NCBI RefSeq assembly: GCF_020523985.1
Contig: NZ_JAIVKM010000006.1
Coordinates: forward strand, 1-64,000
Reading direction: 5' to 3'
DNA length: 64,000 nucleotides
From: Mangrovibacter yixingensis
GTDB taxonomy: Bacteria > Pseudomonadota > Gammaproteobacteria > Enterobacterales > Enterobacteriaceae
Every line of letters begins with the position of its first letter. Position 1 is the stretch's first letter. Made by a program: the position numbers and the translations under genes. Positions 22,132 to 32,757 of the stretch are shown here, piece after piece. The notes beneath the pieces were generated by a model, which was given only the letters and a program-made list of their open reading frames with translations, was not told where the DNA came from and did no database searches.

Positions 22132-22170
22132 AGTGAAATTATAATCACAAAATATGCATAAAAAATCACT
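22132..22170 (-). promoter_or_regulatory. Tandem ARG boxes (ArgR operator) of argD
   Basis: Two 18-base boxes, 22132-22149 (core TGAAATTATAATCA, 12 of 14 to TGAATWWWWATTCA) and 22153-22170 (core TGCATAAAAAATCA), are separated by exactly three bases. That is the geometry of the hexameric ArgR operator in E. coli. They lie 33-71 bases upstream of the argD start, where the promoter is expected. Confidence 0.8.
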
Positions 22171-22186
22171 TAATGGCAATGAAAAA

Positions 22187-22750
22187 TCAACGTTTCAGGA
22201 AATTATTCAGAAGTGCATGGCCTTGTTCGCTAAGAATACTTTCCGGATGAAACTGCACGCCTTCAATATCCAGCAGCCTATGGCGGACCCCCATAATCTC
22301 TTGCTGCTCGGTCCAGGCTGTCACTTCAAATACCGCAGGCAGACTCTCACGTTCGAGCAATAAGGAATGGTAGCGGGTAACAGTAAGTGGGTTATTGAGC
22401 CCATGGAAAACACCTTGATCATTATGGAGGATCGCGGATGTTTTCCCGTGCATCACCTTCGCAGCGCGAACCACTTTGCCACCGAATACCTGGCCAATTG
22501 CCTGATGGCCCAGGCAAACTCCCAGAATAGGGCACCGGCCCGCATAATGCCGAATAGCGGCCAAAGAAATACCCGCTTCATCTGGCGTGCAAGGCCCCGG
22601 AGAAATAACCAGCCTTTCCGGAGCAAGATGGTCTATTTCATCAAGGGTTATTTCATCGTTACGCCTGACCAGTACCTGGGCACCCAGTTCACAAAAATAC
22701 TGGTACAAATTCCAGGTAAAAGAATCATAGTTATCAATCAGCAATAACAT
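22187..22750 (-). CDS. pabA: Aminodeoxychorismate synthase component 2 (glutamine amidotransferase)
   Basis: PabA releases ammonia from glutamine for PabB, which makes 4-amino-4-deoxychorismate in folate synthesis. The start at 22750 ([19 protein letters not shown]) gives 187 residues as in E. coli. The class I amidotransferase nucleophile lies in [15 protein letters not shown] (Cys79), the oxyanion strand in [13 protein letters not shown] and the catalytic His-x-Glu in [13 protein letters not shown]. The fic and yhfG genes that precede it in E. coli are absent. Confidence 0.95.
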   Translation of the reverse strand: MLLLIDNYDSFTWNLYQYFCELGAQVLVRRNDEITLDEIDHLAPERLVISPGPCTPDEAGISLAAIRHYAGRCPILGVCLGHQAIGQVFGGKVVRAAKVMHGKTSAILHNDQGVFHGLNNPLTVTRYHSLLLERESLPAVFEVTAWTEQQEIMGVRHRLLDIEGVQFHPESILSEQGHALLNNFLKR

Positions 22751-22879
22751 AGCAACTCCCGTTCTACAAACGGGCATATTCTAACGGGTTTGCAACTGTG
22801 ACCGGGGAAAATAACACGATGACGCAGAAAAAAATTGAAGAGGCGAAGCAGGTCATTTCCCCCGCTTCGCACCAAAAAG

Positions 22880-23452
22880 TTATGGCAGCACTTTAGCTGA
22901 GAGGATTACAACAGGCTTAGAAGGAACATTTTGGTAAGGGCCAACATTATGGGTGGGTACCTGAGCGATTTTATCCGCGACATCCATGCCTTTCACCACC
23001 TTGCCAAACACAGCATACCCGTAATCACGCTGGCCATGGTTTAAAAATGCATTATCCGCCACATTGATAAAAAACTGGCTGGTTGCGCTGTCTTTATCTG
23101 CTGTTCTCGCCATAGCGATAGAACCACGCGTATTACGTAATCCATTGTCTGCTTCGTTCTTGATAGGCGGATTAGTGGGTTTTTGTGTCATATCTACATT
23201 AAACCCACCGCCCTGAATCATAAATCCAGGAATAACACGATGGAAAATAGTGTTGTTGTAGAAGCCATTGTTGACATAATCCACAAAATTTTTCACCGTC
23301 ACCGGCGCTTTTTCGCTATCCAGCACTAGCTCGATATTCCCGGCCGATGTTGTCAGCAGCACATGAGGATCCCCTTTCGCAGCGAGCGCGGAAGAGGAAA
23401 TCGAAGTCAGGGCAAAAACAGCCGTCACAGCCGCCAGAGTCGATTTCAGCAT
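22880..23452 (-). CDS. ppiA: Periplasmic peptidyl-prolyl cis-trans isomerase A (cyclophilin)
   Basis: A secreted cyclophilin that isomerises X-Pro bonds in the periplasm. The 190-residue precursor has a signal peptide with a cut near ALA-AKG at residue 25. The cyclophilin core includes [30 protein letters not shown], with the catalytic Arg in FHRV, and [16 protein letters not shown] and [14 protein letters not shown]. The length matches E. coli PpiA. Neighbouring fic and tsgA of E. coli are missing. Confidence 0.96.
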   Translation of the reverse strand: MLKSTLAAVTAVFALTSISSSALAAKGDPHVLLTTSAGNIELVLDSEKAPVTVKNFVDYVNNGFYNNTIFHRVIPGFMIQGGGFNVDMTQKPTNPPIKNEADNGLRNTRGSIAMARTADKDSATSQFFINVADNAFLNHGQRDYGYAVFGKVVKGMDVADKIAQVPTHNVGPYQNVPSKPVVILSAKVLP

Positions 23453-23609
23453 GAATGGTTTCCTTTACAAGCAATAAAAAATGCAATGGAACGATTCTAA
23501 AGAGCCACTTGCCGACAAGCCAGCCATTTACTCTTTTTTACGTAACAGAATACATACCCCAGAGCTAGCCTAAAACAGGGTCTTGCTTGTAAAGTTTGTT
23601 CCATCAATA

Positions 23610-23629
23610 AAAATCAATACATTGATTTT
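23610..23629. repeat. A+T-rich 20-bp palindrome between codA and ppiA
   Basis: AAAATCAAT-AC-ATTGATTTT, two perfect 9-base arms around two bases, lies in the 273-base gap 23453-23725 that otherwise holds no gene. It may be an operator or cruciform; a weak terminator of ppiA-side transcription is less likely because the run of T is short. No known consensus was recognised. Confidence 0.45.
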
Positions 23630-23725
23630 ATTTAATAATAAATACAACTGGCTTGCTGGTGACTGCACATTGCGTACACAATAAAAACATCATGCTTTGC
23701 CACTCTGAATAAATGAAAACCAGGA

Positions 23726-25042
23726 TTAATCGACAGGCCCGGCTGGCTTACCAACCTGAGAAAAATCAACCAGTTCACCACCGTTATCCACTTGCACCCA
23801 AGTTTGAGCAGGTTGTGTTGTGGTAATGATACGGCCGTGGCGAATAGACCAGCGAACCGGCACCTGACGTCGCAGTGCGTCAAAACCGCTTTGAGCAGGA
23901 AGTATTATCATGTTCGCAGGGTTGCCTTCAACGATACCGTAATCATCAATACCCATTGTTCGGGCACTGTTCTCCGTAATCAGGCGAATACCTTCATCAA
24001 TTTGCGGGTACCCCATCAACTGGCAAACATGCAGCCCCATATGCAACACCTGCAACATGTTGCCTGTCCCCAATGGGTACCATGGATCAAACACATCATC
24101 ATGCCCGAAACAAACATTAATGCCCGCTTCAAGCATCTCTTTCACTCGCGTTATCCCACGGCGACGCGGGTAACTATCGAAACGGCCCTGCAAATGAATA
24201 TTTACCAGCGGATTTGCCACGAAATTAATTTCGGATAACTTCAGCAATCGGAACAAACGGGAAGTATAAGCGCCATTGTAGCTGTGCATCGCCGTCGTAT
24301 GGCTTGCAGTAACGCGATCTTTCATCCCCATCTTGAGTGCCAGAGCAGCCACTGTTTCCACAAAACGAGATTGTTCATCATCGATTTCGTCGCAATGAAT
24401 ATCCAGTTTCCTGTCATACTTCTCTGCCAGCGCAAAGGCGATATGTAACGACTCCACGCCGTACTCACGGGTGAATTCAAAATGAGGAATAGCACCAACC
24501 ACATCAGCCCCCATTACCAGCGCCTCTTCAAGCAAAGATGCACCGTTGGGATAAGAAAGAATACCTTCTTGCGGGAATGCTACTAACTGCAAATCAATCC
24601 AGGGCGCAACTTCTTGCTTCACTTCCAACATGGCTTTCAGCGCTACCAGGCCAGGGTCCGAGACATCCACATGGCTGCGAACATACTGGATCCCATTTGC
24701 CATCTGCCATTTCAATGTCTTCCACGCACGAGCTTTTACATCCTCGTGGGTCAAGCTCGCTTTGCGCTCGGCCCAGCGCTCAATACCTTCAAATAAGGTT
24801 CCAGAAATATTCCAGGAAGGCTCACCTGCAGTTTGCGTTGTATCGAGGTGAATATGTGGCTCCACAAAAGGAGGCAGAGCAAGCCCACCATGGGCGTTCA
24901 GCACATCGTAGCTTTCATGCGCACGGGTTTCTACCATGGGGGTGATAGCCCCAAACCGTCCGTTTTCAATAGTGATTTGCCACAAACCGTCTCGCCCGGG
25001 TAGTCGAACATCCTGAATGAACCAAAACGTGGCTGGTGCCAT
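23726..25042 (-). CDS. codA: Cytosine deaminase
   Basis: CodA hydrolyses cytosine to uracil and ammonia for pyrimidine salvage. The 438-residue protein aligns along its length with E. coli CodA (427). Metal ligands are in [17 protein letters not shown] near 60-75, [13 protein letters not shown] near 220 and [14 protein letters not shown] near 250. The late aspartate lies in [15 protein letters not shown] near 320. The start at 25042 was chosen because GGAGGG precedes it by four bases. The cytosine permease gene codB, which is cotranscribed in E. coli, is not adjacent. The gene sits where E. coli has tsgA and nirBDC. Confidence 0.93.
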   Translation of the reverse strand: MAPATFWFIQDVRLPGRDGLWQITIENGRFGAITPMVETRAHESYDVLNAHGGLALPPFVEPHIHLDTTQTAGEPSWNISGTLFEGIERWAERKASLTHEDVKARAWKTLKWQMANGIQYVRSHVDVSDPGLVALKAMLEVKQEVAPWIDLQLVAFPQEGILSYPNGASLLEEALVMGADVVGAIPHFEFTREYGVESLHIAFALAEKYDRKLDIHCDEIDDEQSRFVETVAALALKMGMKDRVTASHTTAMHSYNGAYTSRLFRLLKLSEINFVANPLVNIHLQGRFDSYPRRRGITRVKEMLEAGINVCFGHDDVFDPWYPLGTGNMLQVLHMGLHVCQLMGYPQIDEGIRLITENSARTMGIDDYGIVEGNPANMIILPAQSGFDALRRQVPVRWSIRHGRIITTTQPAQTWVQVDNGGELVDFSQVGKPAGPVD

Positions 25043-25256
25043 ATACCCTCCGGATGAATGCATATTGAAAAACAGATAGTAGATATGAAGTTATCATGCC
25101 TGGCGATTACAGGCACAACACATATTCGCTATGCCGCACAACCATGGATCCTTATAACTTCATGCGAAACAGGATTATTACTGAAAAGGCCAGCAACAAG
25201 TTGCCAAACACCTGGCAAGGCAACCTGCATGCAAGATAACAGGAAGAGCAAGGATC

Positions 25257-25272
25257 TGTACGCTTTTGTACA
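25257..25272. promoter_or_regulatory. Inverted repeat upstream of cysG
   Basis: TGTACGCTTTTGTACA has perfect 5-base arms around six bases, 79 bases before the cysG start in the 309-base codA-cysG divergent region. It has the shape of a regulator site. I did not match it to a known consensus. Confidence 0.35.
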
Positions 25273-25351
25273 GCTATGAGATAGTCTTCGCCTGACTGTC
25301 AAAAATGCTTATCGCACTGCCCCGCACAAGCGGAAAGAACGAGGAACTGCT

Positions 25352-26728
25352 GTGGATTATTTGCCTATTTTTTGTGAGCTGAGAAACCGCTCTTGCCTGC
25401 TGGTTGGCGGAGGCGATGTTGCTGAGCGGAAAGCCAGGCTACTGATGGATGCAGGTGCCAATGTCATCGTCAATGCTCGGGAATTTACCCCACAGTTCAC
25501 CGTCTGGGCAGAGCACCAGCAGTTAACTCTGGTTAAAGGCGATTTTTCCCCCGCCTTAATGGACGACTGTTGGTTAGTCATTGCCGCAACAGATGATGAC
25601 CAAACAAACCAGCAAGTCAGCCATGAAGCTGAACTGCGTAAGCGTTTTTGTAATGTTGTTGATGCCCCTAAGCGTGCCTCTTTTATTATGCCGTCTATTA
25701 TTGACCGCTCCCCCATCATGGTGGCCGTCTCTTCCGGCGGTACAGCGCCTGTACTTGCCAGATTACTGCGTGAAAAACTTGAGGCCGTATTACCTCAGCA
25801 CCTGGGTAAAGTTGCTCACTTTGCCGGTCAGTTGCGCCAGCGAGTCAAAGATACCTTTGCAACAATGGCTGAGCGGCGCCGTTTTTGGGAAAAATTGTTT
25901 GCCAATGACCGCCTGGCACAGTCTTTAGCAAATAATGACCATACGGCTATTCATTCACAAACCGAAACGCTGTTCTCCACCCCATTGGATAATCAAGGTG
26001 AAGTTGTTCTGGTGGGTGCAGGTCCTGGTGATGCAGGGCTTCTCACACTCAAAGGATTACAACAAATTCAGCAAGCCGATATTGTCGTGTACGACAGGCT
26101 GGTTTCTGATGATGTGATGAAACTGGTGCGCCGTGACGCAGACCGAGTGTTTGTAGGCAAACGCGCAGGCTACCACTGCGTTCCACAGGAAGAAATTAAC
26201 CAAATATTGCTGAGGGAAGCACAGAGTGGCAAACGTGTAGTCAGATTAAAAGGTGGCGACCCGTTTATTTTTGGGCGAGGTGGCGAGGAGCTGGAAACAT
26301 TATGTGAAGCAGGTATTCCTTTTTCAGTTGTTCCGGGAATTACAGCAGCCTCTGGTTGTTCTGCCTACTCAGGTATTCCACTGACTCACCGTAATTATGC
26401 GCAAAGTGTCCGCCTGGTTACCGGGCACCTTAAATCCAGTGGAGAAGAACTGGACTGGGTAAGCCTTGCTGCAGAGAAACAAACACTGGTCTTTTACATG
26501 GGTCTGAATCAGGCTCCAGCTATTGAACAAAACTTGCGTGCCTGCGGTATGCCTGCCGAAACCCCATGCGCTCTGGTAGAGAACGGGACAGCAACAACGC
26601 AGAAAGTTGTACAAGGCACATTGGATCAACTGGCTGAGCTGGCACAACAGGTACAGAGCCCAAGCCTGATTATTGTTGGGCGTGTCGTTGGGTTACGGGA
26701 AAAATTGAACTGGTTCAGCAACCATTAA
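25352..26728 (+). CDS. cysG: Siroheme synthase CysG
   Basis: A trifunctional enzyme for siroheme, the cofactor of sulfite and nitrite reductases. The N-terminal half is the precorrin-2 dehydrogenase/ferrochelatase ([19 protein letters not shown] near 18-36). The C-terminal half is uroporphyrinogen III methyltransferase ([16 protein letters not shown] near 221 and [19 protein letters not shown] near 297). It starts with GTG ([13 protein letters not shown]) and has 458 residues, one more than in E. coli. The nirBDC genes that precede it in E. coli are absent, so it should mainly serve sulfite reduction unless nir lies elsewhere. Confidence 0.96.
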   Translation: MDYLPIFCELRNRSCLLVGGGDVAERKARLLMDAGANVIVNAREFTPQFTVWAEHQQLTLVKGDFSPALMDDCWLVIAATDDDQTNQQVSHEAELRKRFCNVVDAPKRASFIMPSIIDRSPIMVAVSSGGTAPVLARLLREKLEAVLPQHLGKVAHFAGQLRQRVKDTFATMAERRRFWEKLFANDRLAQSLANNDHTAIHSQTETLFSTPLDNQGEVVLVGAGPGDAGLLTLKGLQQIQQADIVVYDRLVSDDVMKLVRRDADRVFVGKRAGYHCVPQEEINQILLREAQSGKRVVRLKGGDPFIFGRGGEELETLCEAGIPFSVVPGITAASGCSAYSGIPLTHRNYAQSVRLVTGHLKSSGEELDWVSLAAEKQTLVFYMGLNQAPAIEQNLRACGMPAETPCALVENGTATTQKVVQGTLDQLAELAQQVQSPSLIIVGRVVGLREKLNWFSNH

Positions 26729-26836
26729 ACAAAGGCCTCGCTATGGGAGCCAGAGGCTGATGACAAACCCCATGGCCACGCAAAGCGAGAGGATGTTACC
26801 CAATAAAAACCATTCATTGGTTTTCTGCTGCTAATT

Positions 26837-26869
26837 AAAAAGCAGGGGAACCACGCTTTTCCTGCTTTT
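26837..26869 (+). terminator. Putative terminator of cysG
   Basis: AAAAGCAGG and CCTGCTTTT enclose a 15-base loop in the 242-base gap between the convergent genes cysG and trpS, followed by TCATC. The U-run is short, so efficiency is uncertain. Confidence 0.55.
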
Positions 26870-26875
26870 CATCAA

Positions 26876-26900
26876 TTAAAAGCCCCCAAAATGGGGGCTT
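26876..26900 (-). terminator. Intrinsic terminator of the trpS end of the aroK-trpS gene train
   Basis: AAGCCCCC and GGGGGCTT form a perfect 8-bp stem around a five-base loop. Read leftward it is followed by TTAATT. It lies 70 bases after the trpS stop. Confidence 0.75.
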
Positions 26901-26970
26901 CAGGCTGATAGCAAACCGCTTAACACCATCGTGATGTAATCAGCCTGCTTTTAACACCAAACCAGCAGAA

Positions 26971-27975
26971 TCAAGGCTTAGCAACGAAACCAATCGCTTC
27001 GTATACTTTCTTCAGAGTCTCAGCGGCCTGAGCCTGCGCTTTCTTCGCCCCATCTCTCATAATTTGCTGCAAGAAAGCTTCATCATTGCGATAACGGTGG
27101 AAACGCTCCTGAAGCTCGCTCAACATACCTGAAACGGCATCGGCAACTTCACCTTTGAGGTGCCCATACATTTTGCCTTCAAAGTGTTGTTCCAGCTCAG
27201 GAATACTTTGGCCGGTGACAGCAGACAAAATATCCAGCAAGTTAGATACACCAGCTTTGTTGGCAACGTCATAACGAACAACAGGCGGCTCGTCAGAGTC
27301 AGTTACCGCACGTTTGATCTTCTTAACTACTGATTTAGGATCTTCCAGCAATCCGATCACATTGTTGCGGTTATCATCGGACTTGGACATTTTTTTGCCC
27401 GGCTCAAGCAGTGACATAACACGAGCGCCAGATTTAGGAATAAAAGGTTCCGGTACTTTAAACACATCACCATAAATCGCATTAAAGCGCTGCGCGATAT
27501 CGCGGCTCAATTCGAGATGCTGTTTCTGATCTTCACCAACCGGGACCTGGTTGGTTTGGTAAAGCAAAATATCAGCTGCCATCAGTACCGGATAATCAAA
27601 CAGACCAGCATTGATGTTTTCAGCATAACGAGCAGATTTATCTTTAAACTGCGTCATACGGCTCAGTTCGCCAAAGTAGGTATAGCAGTTCAATGCCCAA
27701 CCCAACTGTGCATGTTCCGGCACATGCGACTGAACAAAAATGGTGCTTTTTTCCGGATCAATTCCACAAGCAAGGTACAGAGCCAGGGTATCGAGTGTCG
27801 CTTTGCGCAGTTTCTCAGGATCCTGACGAGCCGTAATGGCGTGCAGATCCACAATACAATAGATACAGTGGTAATCATCCTGCATGTTCACCCACTGACG
27901 CAGTGCACCCATATAATTACCAATAGTCAATTCACCTGATGGCTGCGCACCACTAAAAACGATGGGCTTACTCAT
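26971..27975 (-). CDS. trpS: Tryptophanyl-tRNA synthetase
   Basis: Class I aminoacyl-tRNA synthetase that charges tRNA-Trp. The start at 27975 ([25 protein letters not shown]) gives 334 residues, as in E. coli. The HIGH-like motif is TIGN near residue 17 and the KMSKS motif is KKMSKSDDN near 195. It begins four bases after gph ends and is the last gene of the leftward train aroK-aroB-damX-dam-rpe-gph-trpS. Confidence 0.97.
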   Translation of the reverse strand: MSKPIVFSGAQPSGELTIGNYMGALRQWVNMQDDYHCIYCIVDLHAITARQDPEKLRKATLDTLALYLACGIDPEKSTIFVQSHVPEHAQLGWALNCYTYFGELSRMTQFKDKSARYAENINAGLFDYPVLMAADILLYQTNQVPVGEDQKQHLELSRDIAQRFNAIYGDVFKVPEPFIPKSGARVMSLLEPGKKMSKSDDNRNNVIGLLEDPKSVVKKIKRAVTDSDEPPVVRYDVANKAGVSNLLDILSAVTGQSIPELEQHFEGKMYGHLKGEVADAVSGMLSELQERFHRYRNDEAFLQQIMRDGAKKAQAQAAETLKKVYEAIGFVAKP

Positions 27976-27979
27976 TTTT

Positions 27980-28681
27980 TCATTCCTGATTGTCATTGTG
28001 CGGGAGCCCAATAATGGGCAGGAGATCACTGAAACGATCACAAACAAAGTCCGGCTGACTTAACGTGATCGATTCACCATAGTTGTAACCATATGTCATG
28101 CCAGCGACGCTGACATTAGCGGCTTTTGCTGCCTGAATATCATTGCGTGAATCCCCCACAAAAAATAATTCATGAGGGTACAAACCCAGTTTACCCAGAA
28201 CCAGGTAAAGTGGTGCTGGGTGCGGTTTTTTAGCGGCGACATCATCGCCACCAATCACCAGACTAAAATAATCAGCAATACCCAGCGTTTCCAGAATAGG
28301 CCGGACAAATGGCGTAGGTTTATTCGTCACTATCGCCATTTTAATTCCGTTCGCATGCAAGGTTTTCAACGTATCAGCAACAGCCGGGAATAAATAACTT
28401 CCTTCCTCTGCATACTGCGCATAATACGAATCAAACAGGCGCCGCAGCATACCTTTCTGCCCATGCTGAGGTACTTTATCTTTCAAAGCCCAGGTAAGCG
28501 CACGTTCAACCAGAATATCCGCGCCGTTACCAATCCAGGTTGTCACGCGGTCTTCACCTGCTGCGGGTAACTCAAGCGCATACAATGCGCTATCAATAGC
28601 GTCAGTCAGGCCAGGTGCGCTGTCTATCAACGTACCATCAAGGTCAAATGCGATACCTTTAATACCTTCAAGCTTACCCAT
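27980..28681 (-). CDS. gph: Phosphoglycolate phosphatase
   Basis: HAD-superfamily phosphatase that removes 2-phosphoglycolate, for example from repair of oxidised DNA ends. Motif I is [13 protein letters not shown] near residue 13, motif [10 protein letters not shown] near 113 and motifs III/IV are KKPHPAP and [15 protein letters not shown]. The start at 28681 overlaps the rpe stop by eight bases, as in E. coli. The protein has 233 residues, about 19 fewer than E. coli Gph; the cap region near residues 70-85 is shorter. Confidence 0.94.
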   Translation of the reverse strand: MGKLEGIKGIAFDLDGTLIDSAPGLTDAIDSALYALELPAAGEDRVTTWIGNGADILVERALTWALKDKVPQHGQKGMLRRLFDSYYAQYAEEGSYLFPAVADTLKTLHANGIKMAIVTNKPTPFVRPILETLGIADYFSLVIGGDDVAAKKPHPAPLYLVLGKLGLYPHELFFVGDSRNDIQAAKAANVSVAGMTYGYNYGESITLSQPDFVCDRFSDLLPIIGLPHNDNQE

Positions 28682-29351
28682 GGCTAACTTTTCCCAGTTC
28701 TTCACGCATTAAGTCAATAACTTGCTTGTAGTCTGGTTGCCCAAATATTGCAGAGCCAGCAACAAACATATCTGCGCCTGCTGCCGCTATCTCACCAATA
28801 TTATCGACTTTAACGCCACCATCCACTTCCAGGCGAATATCATAACCAGAAGCATCAATACGCTGGCGCACCTCACGCAACTTATCCAGCGTCTGTGGAA
28901 TAAAGGACTGGCCGCCGAACCCCGGATTCACAGACATCAACAAGATGACATCCAGTTTATCCATTACATAGTCAAGGTAACTGAGCGGTGTGGCTGGATT
29001 AAACACCATCCCGGATTTACAACCCTGTTCTTTGATAAGTTGTAAGGTGCGATCGATGTGTTCTGAGGCTTCAGGGTGAAACGTAATAATGCTGGCCCCT
29101 GCCGCCGCGAAATCCGGGATTAACCGGTCAACAGGCTTCACCATCAAATGGACATCAATGGGAGCCGTAATTCCGTACTGACGCAGTGACTTCAACACCA
29201 TCGGCCCAATAGTCAGGTTAGGCACATAGTGATTATCCATCACGTCAAAATGAACCACATCTGCGCCAGCAGACAAGGCTCTTGCGGTGTCTTCGCCAAG
29301 ACGGGCAAAATCCGCCGACAAAATTGAAGGGGCAATGAGATACTGTGTCAT
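28674..29351 (-). CDS. rpe: Ribulose-phosphate 3-epimerase
   Basis: Interconverts ribulose 5-phosphate and xylulose 5-phosphate in the pentose phosphate pathway. The TIM-barrel protein ([21 protein letters not shown]) has 225 residues as in E. coli. Metal and catalytic residues lie in [38 protein letters not shown] and [10 protein letters not shown]. The start follows GGAG by a normal distance. It lies between dam and gph. Confidence 0.97.
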   Translation of the reverse strand: MTQYLIAPSILSADFARLGEDTARALSAGADVVHFDVMDNHYVPNLTIGPMVLKSLRQYGITAPIDVHLMVKPVDRLIPDFAAAGASIITFHPEASEHIDRTLQLIKEQGCKSGMVFNPATPLSYLDYVMDKLDVILLMSVNPGFGGQSFIPQTLDKLREVRQRIDASGYDIRLEVDGGVKVDNIGEIAAAGADMFVAGSAIFGQPDYKQVIDLMREELGKVSHG

Positions 29352-29395
29352 CCGCGTCTCCATTTTTAAAATGCATTATGCGGCAGCGAAATGGC

Positions 29396-30211
29396 TCAGA
29401 CGTTATAGAGTGCCAGAAGTTCGTCTACTTTCTTGCGCGTGCCGCCGTTACTGCTGATGCTGCGCCGGACTTTTACAGGCAACAACGTACTTGCCAGCCT
29501 GTACCATTCCCGCGTCAATGTTGTGTCATGATTAGAGATCAACACAGGAATGCGTTTTTGCCGCAACTTTTCAGCCAGACAAGCCAAATGCTGTTGTTGT
29601 TCCGCATTAAAACTGTTGGTGTGATATGCCGTGAAGTTTGCCGTTTCTGACAAAGGTGCATAAGGCGGATCACAATAGATTACCGCACCTTTTACTGCCT
29701 TAGCCATGCTGCAGTCATAAGACTCGCAGACAAACTGAGCCCGCTGGGCTTTTTCCGCAAACAGAAACAATTCCTCTTCGGGAAAATACGGTTTCCGGTA
29801 ACGACCGAAGGGAACGTTAAATTCACCGCGCAGATTGTATCGACATAAACCATTGTACCCATGGCGGTTCAGATACAAAAAAAGTAATGCCCGCTGGAAT
29901 GGGTCCGTACTGTTGTTAAACGTATCACGTAGCATGTAATAACGTTCTGCACAGTTATTTTCTGGAACAAAAAAAACTTTTGCCTCAGTGACATACTCCT
30001 CTGTACGTGTCTTAACGATGTTGTACAAACTAATCAGATCGCTGTTGATATCGGCGAGGAGATAGCGAGAATACTCTGTGTTCAGGAAGACAGACCCAGC
30101 CCCGACAAAGGGCTCAATCAGGTATTCGCCTTCGGGGAGATGACGTTTAATGTCATCGAGCAGGGGGTATTTGCCCCCTGCCCACTTCAAAAAAGCGCGA
30201 TGTTTTTTCAT
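29396..30211 (-). CDS. dam: DNA adenine methyltransferase Dam
   Basis: Methylates adenine N6 in GATC, guiding mismatch repair, replication initiation control and gene regulation. The 271-residue protein has the AdoMet motif FLKWAGGKYPLL near residue 7, IEPFVGAGSVFLN near 32 and the catalytic DPPYAPLS near 180. Its target-recognition region includes RHGYNGLCRYNLRGEFNVPFGRY. E. coli Dam has 278 residues. It lies in the damX-dam-rpe run. Confidence 0.96.
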   Translation of the reverse strand: MKKHRAFLKWAGGKYPLLDDIKRHLPEGEYLIEPFVGAGSVFLNTEYSRYLLADINSDLISLYNIVKTRTEEYVTEAKVFFVPENNCAERYYMLRDTFNNSTDPFQRALLFLYLNRHGYNGLCRYNLRGEFNVPFGRYRKPYFPEEELFLFAEKAQRAQFVCESYDCSMAKAVKGAVIYCDPPYAPLSETANFTAYHTNSFNAEQQQHLACLAEKLRQKRIPVLISNHDTTLTREWYRLASTLLPVKVRRSISSNGGTRKKVDELLALYNV

Positions 30212-30276
30212 GCTGTATGACTAAATTACCTTCTCCCGCTGTGGAGAAGCTCCGACAGCATCCTGCGCTTTATACA

Positions 30277-31518
30277 CTATTTCAGATCAGCCTGAACCTG
30301 ATGAATGGGTTTGGTCCAGGGATTTTTCGCCTGTACATCAGCCGGGAGCGATGATACTGCGCGTTTCGCATCATCACGATTAGCGTAAATACCACTCACC
30401 AGGACATACCAGGGTTGGCCATTACGCGTTGTTTTGTACACCACATAATCTTTAAGCTGTTCTTTTTTAGCCCAGTTTGACAAGTTTGTCTCGTTAGACG
30501 AACTGCTTAGTTGCAAAGTGTAATGGCTGCCCGGCGCTGACTTCAGGGCATTGATATTGCCAATAGAGCTACCAGAAGACACAACTGGCGCAGGTGTGGT
30601 TTTTGCCGTAGCAACCGGTTCCTGTGTAGCTGGTGCAGAGCGAACAGGCTCTGTTTTCTTCACGACCGGAGCAGGTTCACGGGTTTTCACCGGTGCAGGC
30701 TCTTCCGTTCTTACTGTTTTTGTTTTAGCCGGATGAGCAGGCGCAATCACCACCTCCCGGCGTGTTTTTGCCGGTTCGTTATGGCGAGAGGCGTGTTCCG
30801 GAGCGGTCGCAGTGGAAGATTTACCGTTCACAGGAGCAACAGTTGCAGGCTCTGTCGGCAGGGTTGAACTCTCAACAACATTATTAATTTGCCCTTGTTG
30901 TTGAGTCAGAGCGGTATTGAGGTCGCCCGGCACATTCACACGTTGTTCCGCATCATTGGCTGGTTGAGCGGGTTCAATAGCCTGAGAAGGTGTTGATGAA
31001 ACTGGCGGGACTGAAATTTCTTGCGGCGCATTGTTGCCTTGAGCAACCTGACCATTATTGTCCGCTACAGGAGCAGGCGTATTATTTTCCTGTGAAGCAG
31101 AACCGGAAAGATCAATACTTTTCTCACCGCCAGAAGCGGCTGAAGTGGATGAATCACCAGGTGACTTAGGCGATTGCAATGCTGAACCAATCCCCAAAAT
31201 CAGCACCAGCAGAACCAGTATCCCAACCCCCATCATAATATGCTGGCGTGAAACCGGGCCTTTAGAAGGAGCAGATTTAACTTTTTTACGCTTAGGCGGA
31301 CGACGCGTGGATTGCTCCTCGCTTTCACCAACCTCTTCATACTCCTGCTCATCGTTACCACGGCGTGAACGCGATGGACGGCGCTCGTCTGCATCAATAT
31401 CTACATCATCCATGTTGAAACTTGGCTCATTGTCGTAGTCTGCAGACTGGCGTGAGCGGCCAGGATGACGGTCGCTGGGATCTGGTTTCAGACCGTCTTC
31501 CGGTTTTAATTCATCCAT
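30277..31518 (-). CDS. damX: Cell division protein DamX (SPOR domain)
   Basis: A bitopic inner-membrane protein recruited to the septum through its peptidoglycan-binding SPOR domain. The 413-residue protein has a charged, Arg-rich cytosolic part (1-95) and one membrane helix (IMMGVGILVLLVLILGIGSA near 94-113). A long Pro/Ala/Thr-rich periplasmic linker follows. The C-terminal SPOR domain covers the last 80 residues or so (HYTLQLSSSSNETNLSNWA, VYKTTRNGQPWYVLVSGIYA). E. coli DamX has 428 residues. It lies between aroB and dam. Confidence 0.95.
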   Translation of the reverse strand: MDELKPEDGLKPDPSDRHPGRSRQSADYDNEPSFNMDDVDIDADERRPSRSRRGNDEQEYEEVGESEEQSTRRPPKRKKVKSAPSKGPVSRQHIMMGVGILVLLVLILGIGSALQSPKSPGDSSTSAASGGEKSIDLSGSASQENNTPAPVADNNGQVAQGNNAPQEISVPPVSSTPSQAIEPAQPANDAEQRVNVPGDLNTALTQQQGQINNVVESSTLPTEPATVAPVNGKSSTATAPEHASRHNEPAKTRREVVIAPAHPAKTKTVRTEEPAPVKTREPAPVVKKTEPVRSAPATQEPVATAKTTPAPVVSSGSSIGNINALKSAPGSHYTLQLSSSSNETNLSNWAKKEQLKDYVVYKTTRNGQPWYVLVSGIYANRDDAKRAVSSLPADVQAKNPWTKPIHQVQADLK

Positions 31519-31608
31519 TTAACACCCCATTCAAAGGCGAAGAGTGTTAATACCCCATTCGCCCGAAGTTAAAAGCCACCCAAGGTGGCTAATCTCATGT
31601 CTTTGTAA

Positions 31609-32697
31609 TCACGCCTGAAGGCAATCTGTAATAGCACTGAGAACAAGGTCGTGCGAAACGCCTGCCCGAACTTCACTTTTACCAATAGCCAACGGAAGAA
31701 CCAGGCGTAATTCTCCCGCCAGAACTTTCTTGTCCCGCATCATATGCGGCATATATGCAGCCGGCTCCATGCTTTCCGGGCCTGTTACTGGCAACCCTGC
31801 ACGCTTCAGGAGTGTAATGATGCGTACTGTATCTGTTTCACTAAACTGCCCTAAACGCTGAGCTGTACGAGCAGCCATCACCATTCCCGCAGAAACTGCT
31901 TCACCATGCAACCAGTTTCCGTACCCCATTTCTGCTTCAATGGCGTGCCCGAAAGTATGACCAAGGTTAAGTAAAGCACGCTGACCGCTTTCACGCTCAT
32001 CAGCAGCAACAACCTCGGCTTTCAGCTCACAGCAACGGCGAATACAGTAAGACATCGCCGCAGGCTCCAAAGCCACTAAAGCATCCAGGTTATTCTCCAG
32101 CCAGTTGAAGAAATCAGCATCCAGAATAATCCCGTATTTAATTACTTCAGCGAGACCGGACGATAACTCTCTGGGGGGTAAAGTTTTCAGGCAATCGATA
32201 TCAATGACAACTGACGCTGGCTGATAAAACGCGCCAATCATATTTTTTCCAAGGGGATGGTTTACAGCCGTTTTACCACCAACTGATGAGTCGACCTGGG
32301 AAAGCAACGTTGTAGGTACCTGAATAAAACGGACACCACGCTGATAACTGGCAGCAGCAAAACCGGTTAAATCGCCAATTACACCGCCCCCCAGGGCCAC
32401 TAAAGTGGTATCTCGCCCATGGGGTTTTTCAAGTAACGCCGTAAATACAGAGTCGAGTACTGACAGGCTTTTATACTGCTCGCCATCTGGCAGAATAACG
32501 ACATCAACCTTCACCCCAGACTGTTCAAGCACACGCCGAACCCGTTCAAGGTAGAGTGGCGCCAGGGTTTCATTTGTCACAAGCATCACTTGCTCACCTG
32601 ATTTCAGGGGCCAGAAGGAGTCGGGTTCATTAAATAACCCTGATGCGATGGTAATCGGGTAGCTACGCTCCCCTAATGTCACCGTTAACCTTTCCAT
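31609..32697 (-). CDS. aroB: 3-dehydroquinate synthase
   Basis: Second enzyme of the shikimate pathway: DAHP to 3-dehydroquinate with NAD and a divalent metal. The 362-residue protein has [20 protein letters not shown] near 103 for NAD binding, [20 protein letters not shown] near 128 and LAEVIKYG near 182. [12 protein letters not shown] near 243 contributes metal ligands. The length equals E. coli AroB. It follows aroK by 60 bases. Confidence 0.97.
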   Translation of the reverse strand: MERLTVTLGERSYPITIASGLFNEPDSFWPLKSGEQVMLVTNETLAPLYLERVRRVLEQSGVKVDVVILPDGEQYKSLSVLDSVFTALLEKPHGRDTTLVALGGGVIGDLTGFAAASYQRGVRFIQVPTTLLSQVDSSVGGKTAVNHPLGKNMIGAFYQPASVVIDIDCLKTLPPRELSSGLAEVIKYGIILDADFFNWLENNLDALVALEPAAMSYCIRRCCELKAEVVAADERESGQRALLNLGHTFGHAIEAEMGYGNWLHGEAVSAGMVMAARTAQRLGQFSETDTVRIITLLKRAGLPVTGPESMEPAAYMPHMMRDKKVLAGELRLVLPLAIGKSEVRAGVSHDLVLSAITDCLQA

Positions 32698-32757
32698 GAC
32701 GCTGTTACCTTTTGTCGTGTATTACCCCAGACGGGCTACGTTCACATCAAGCTGAAA

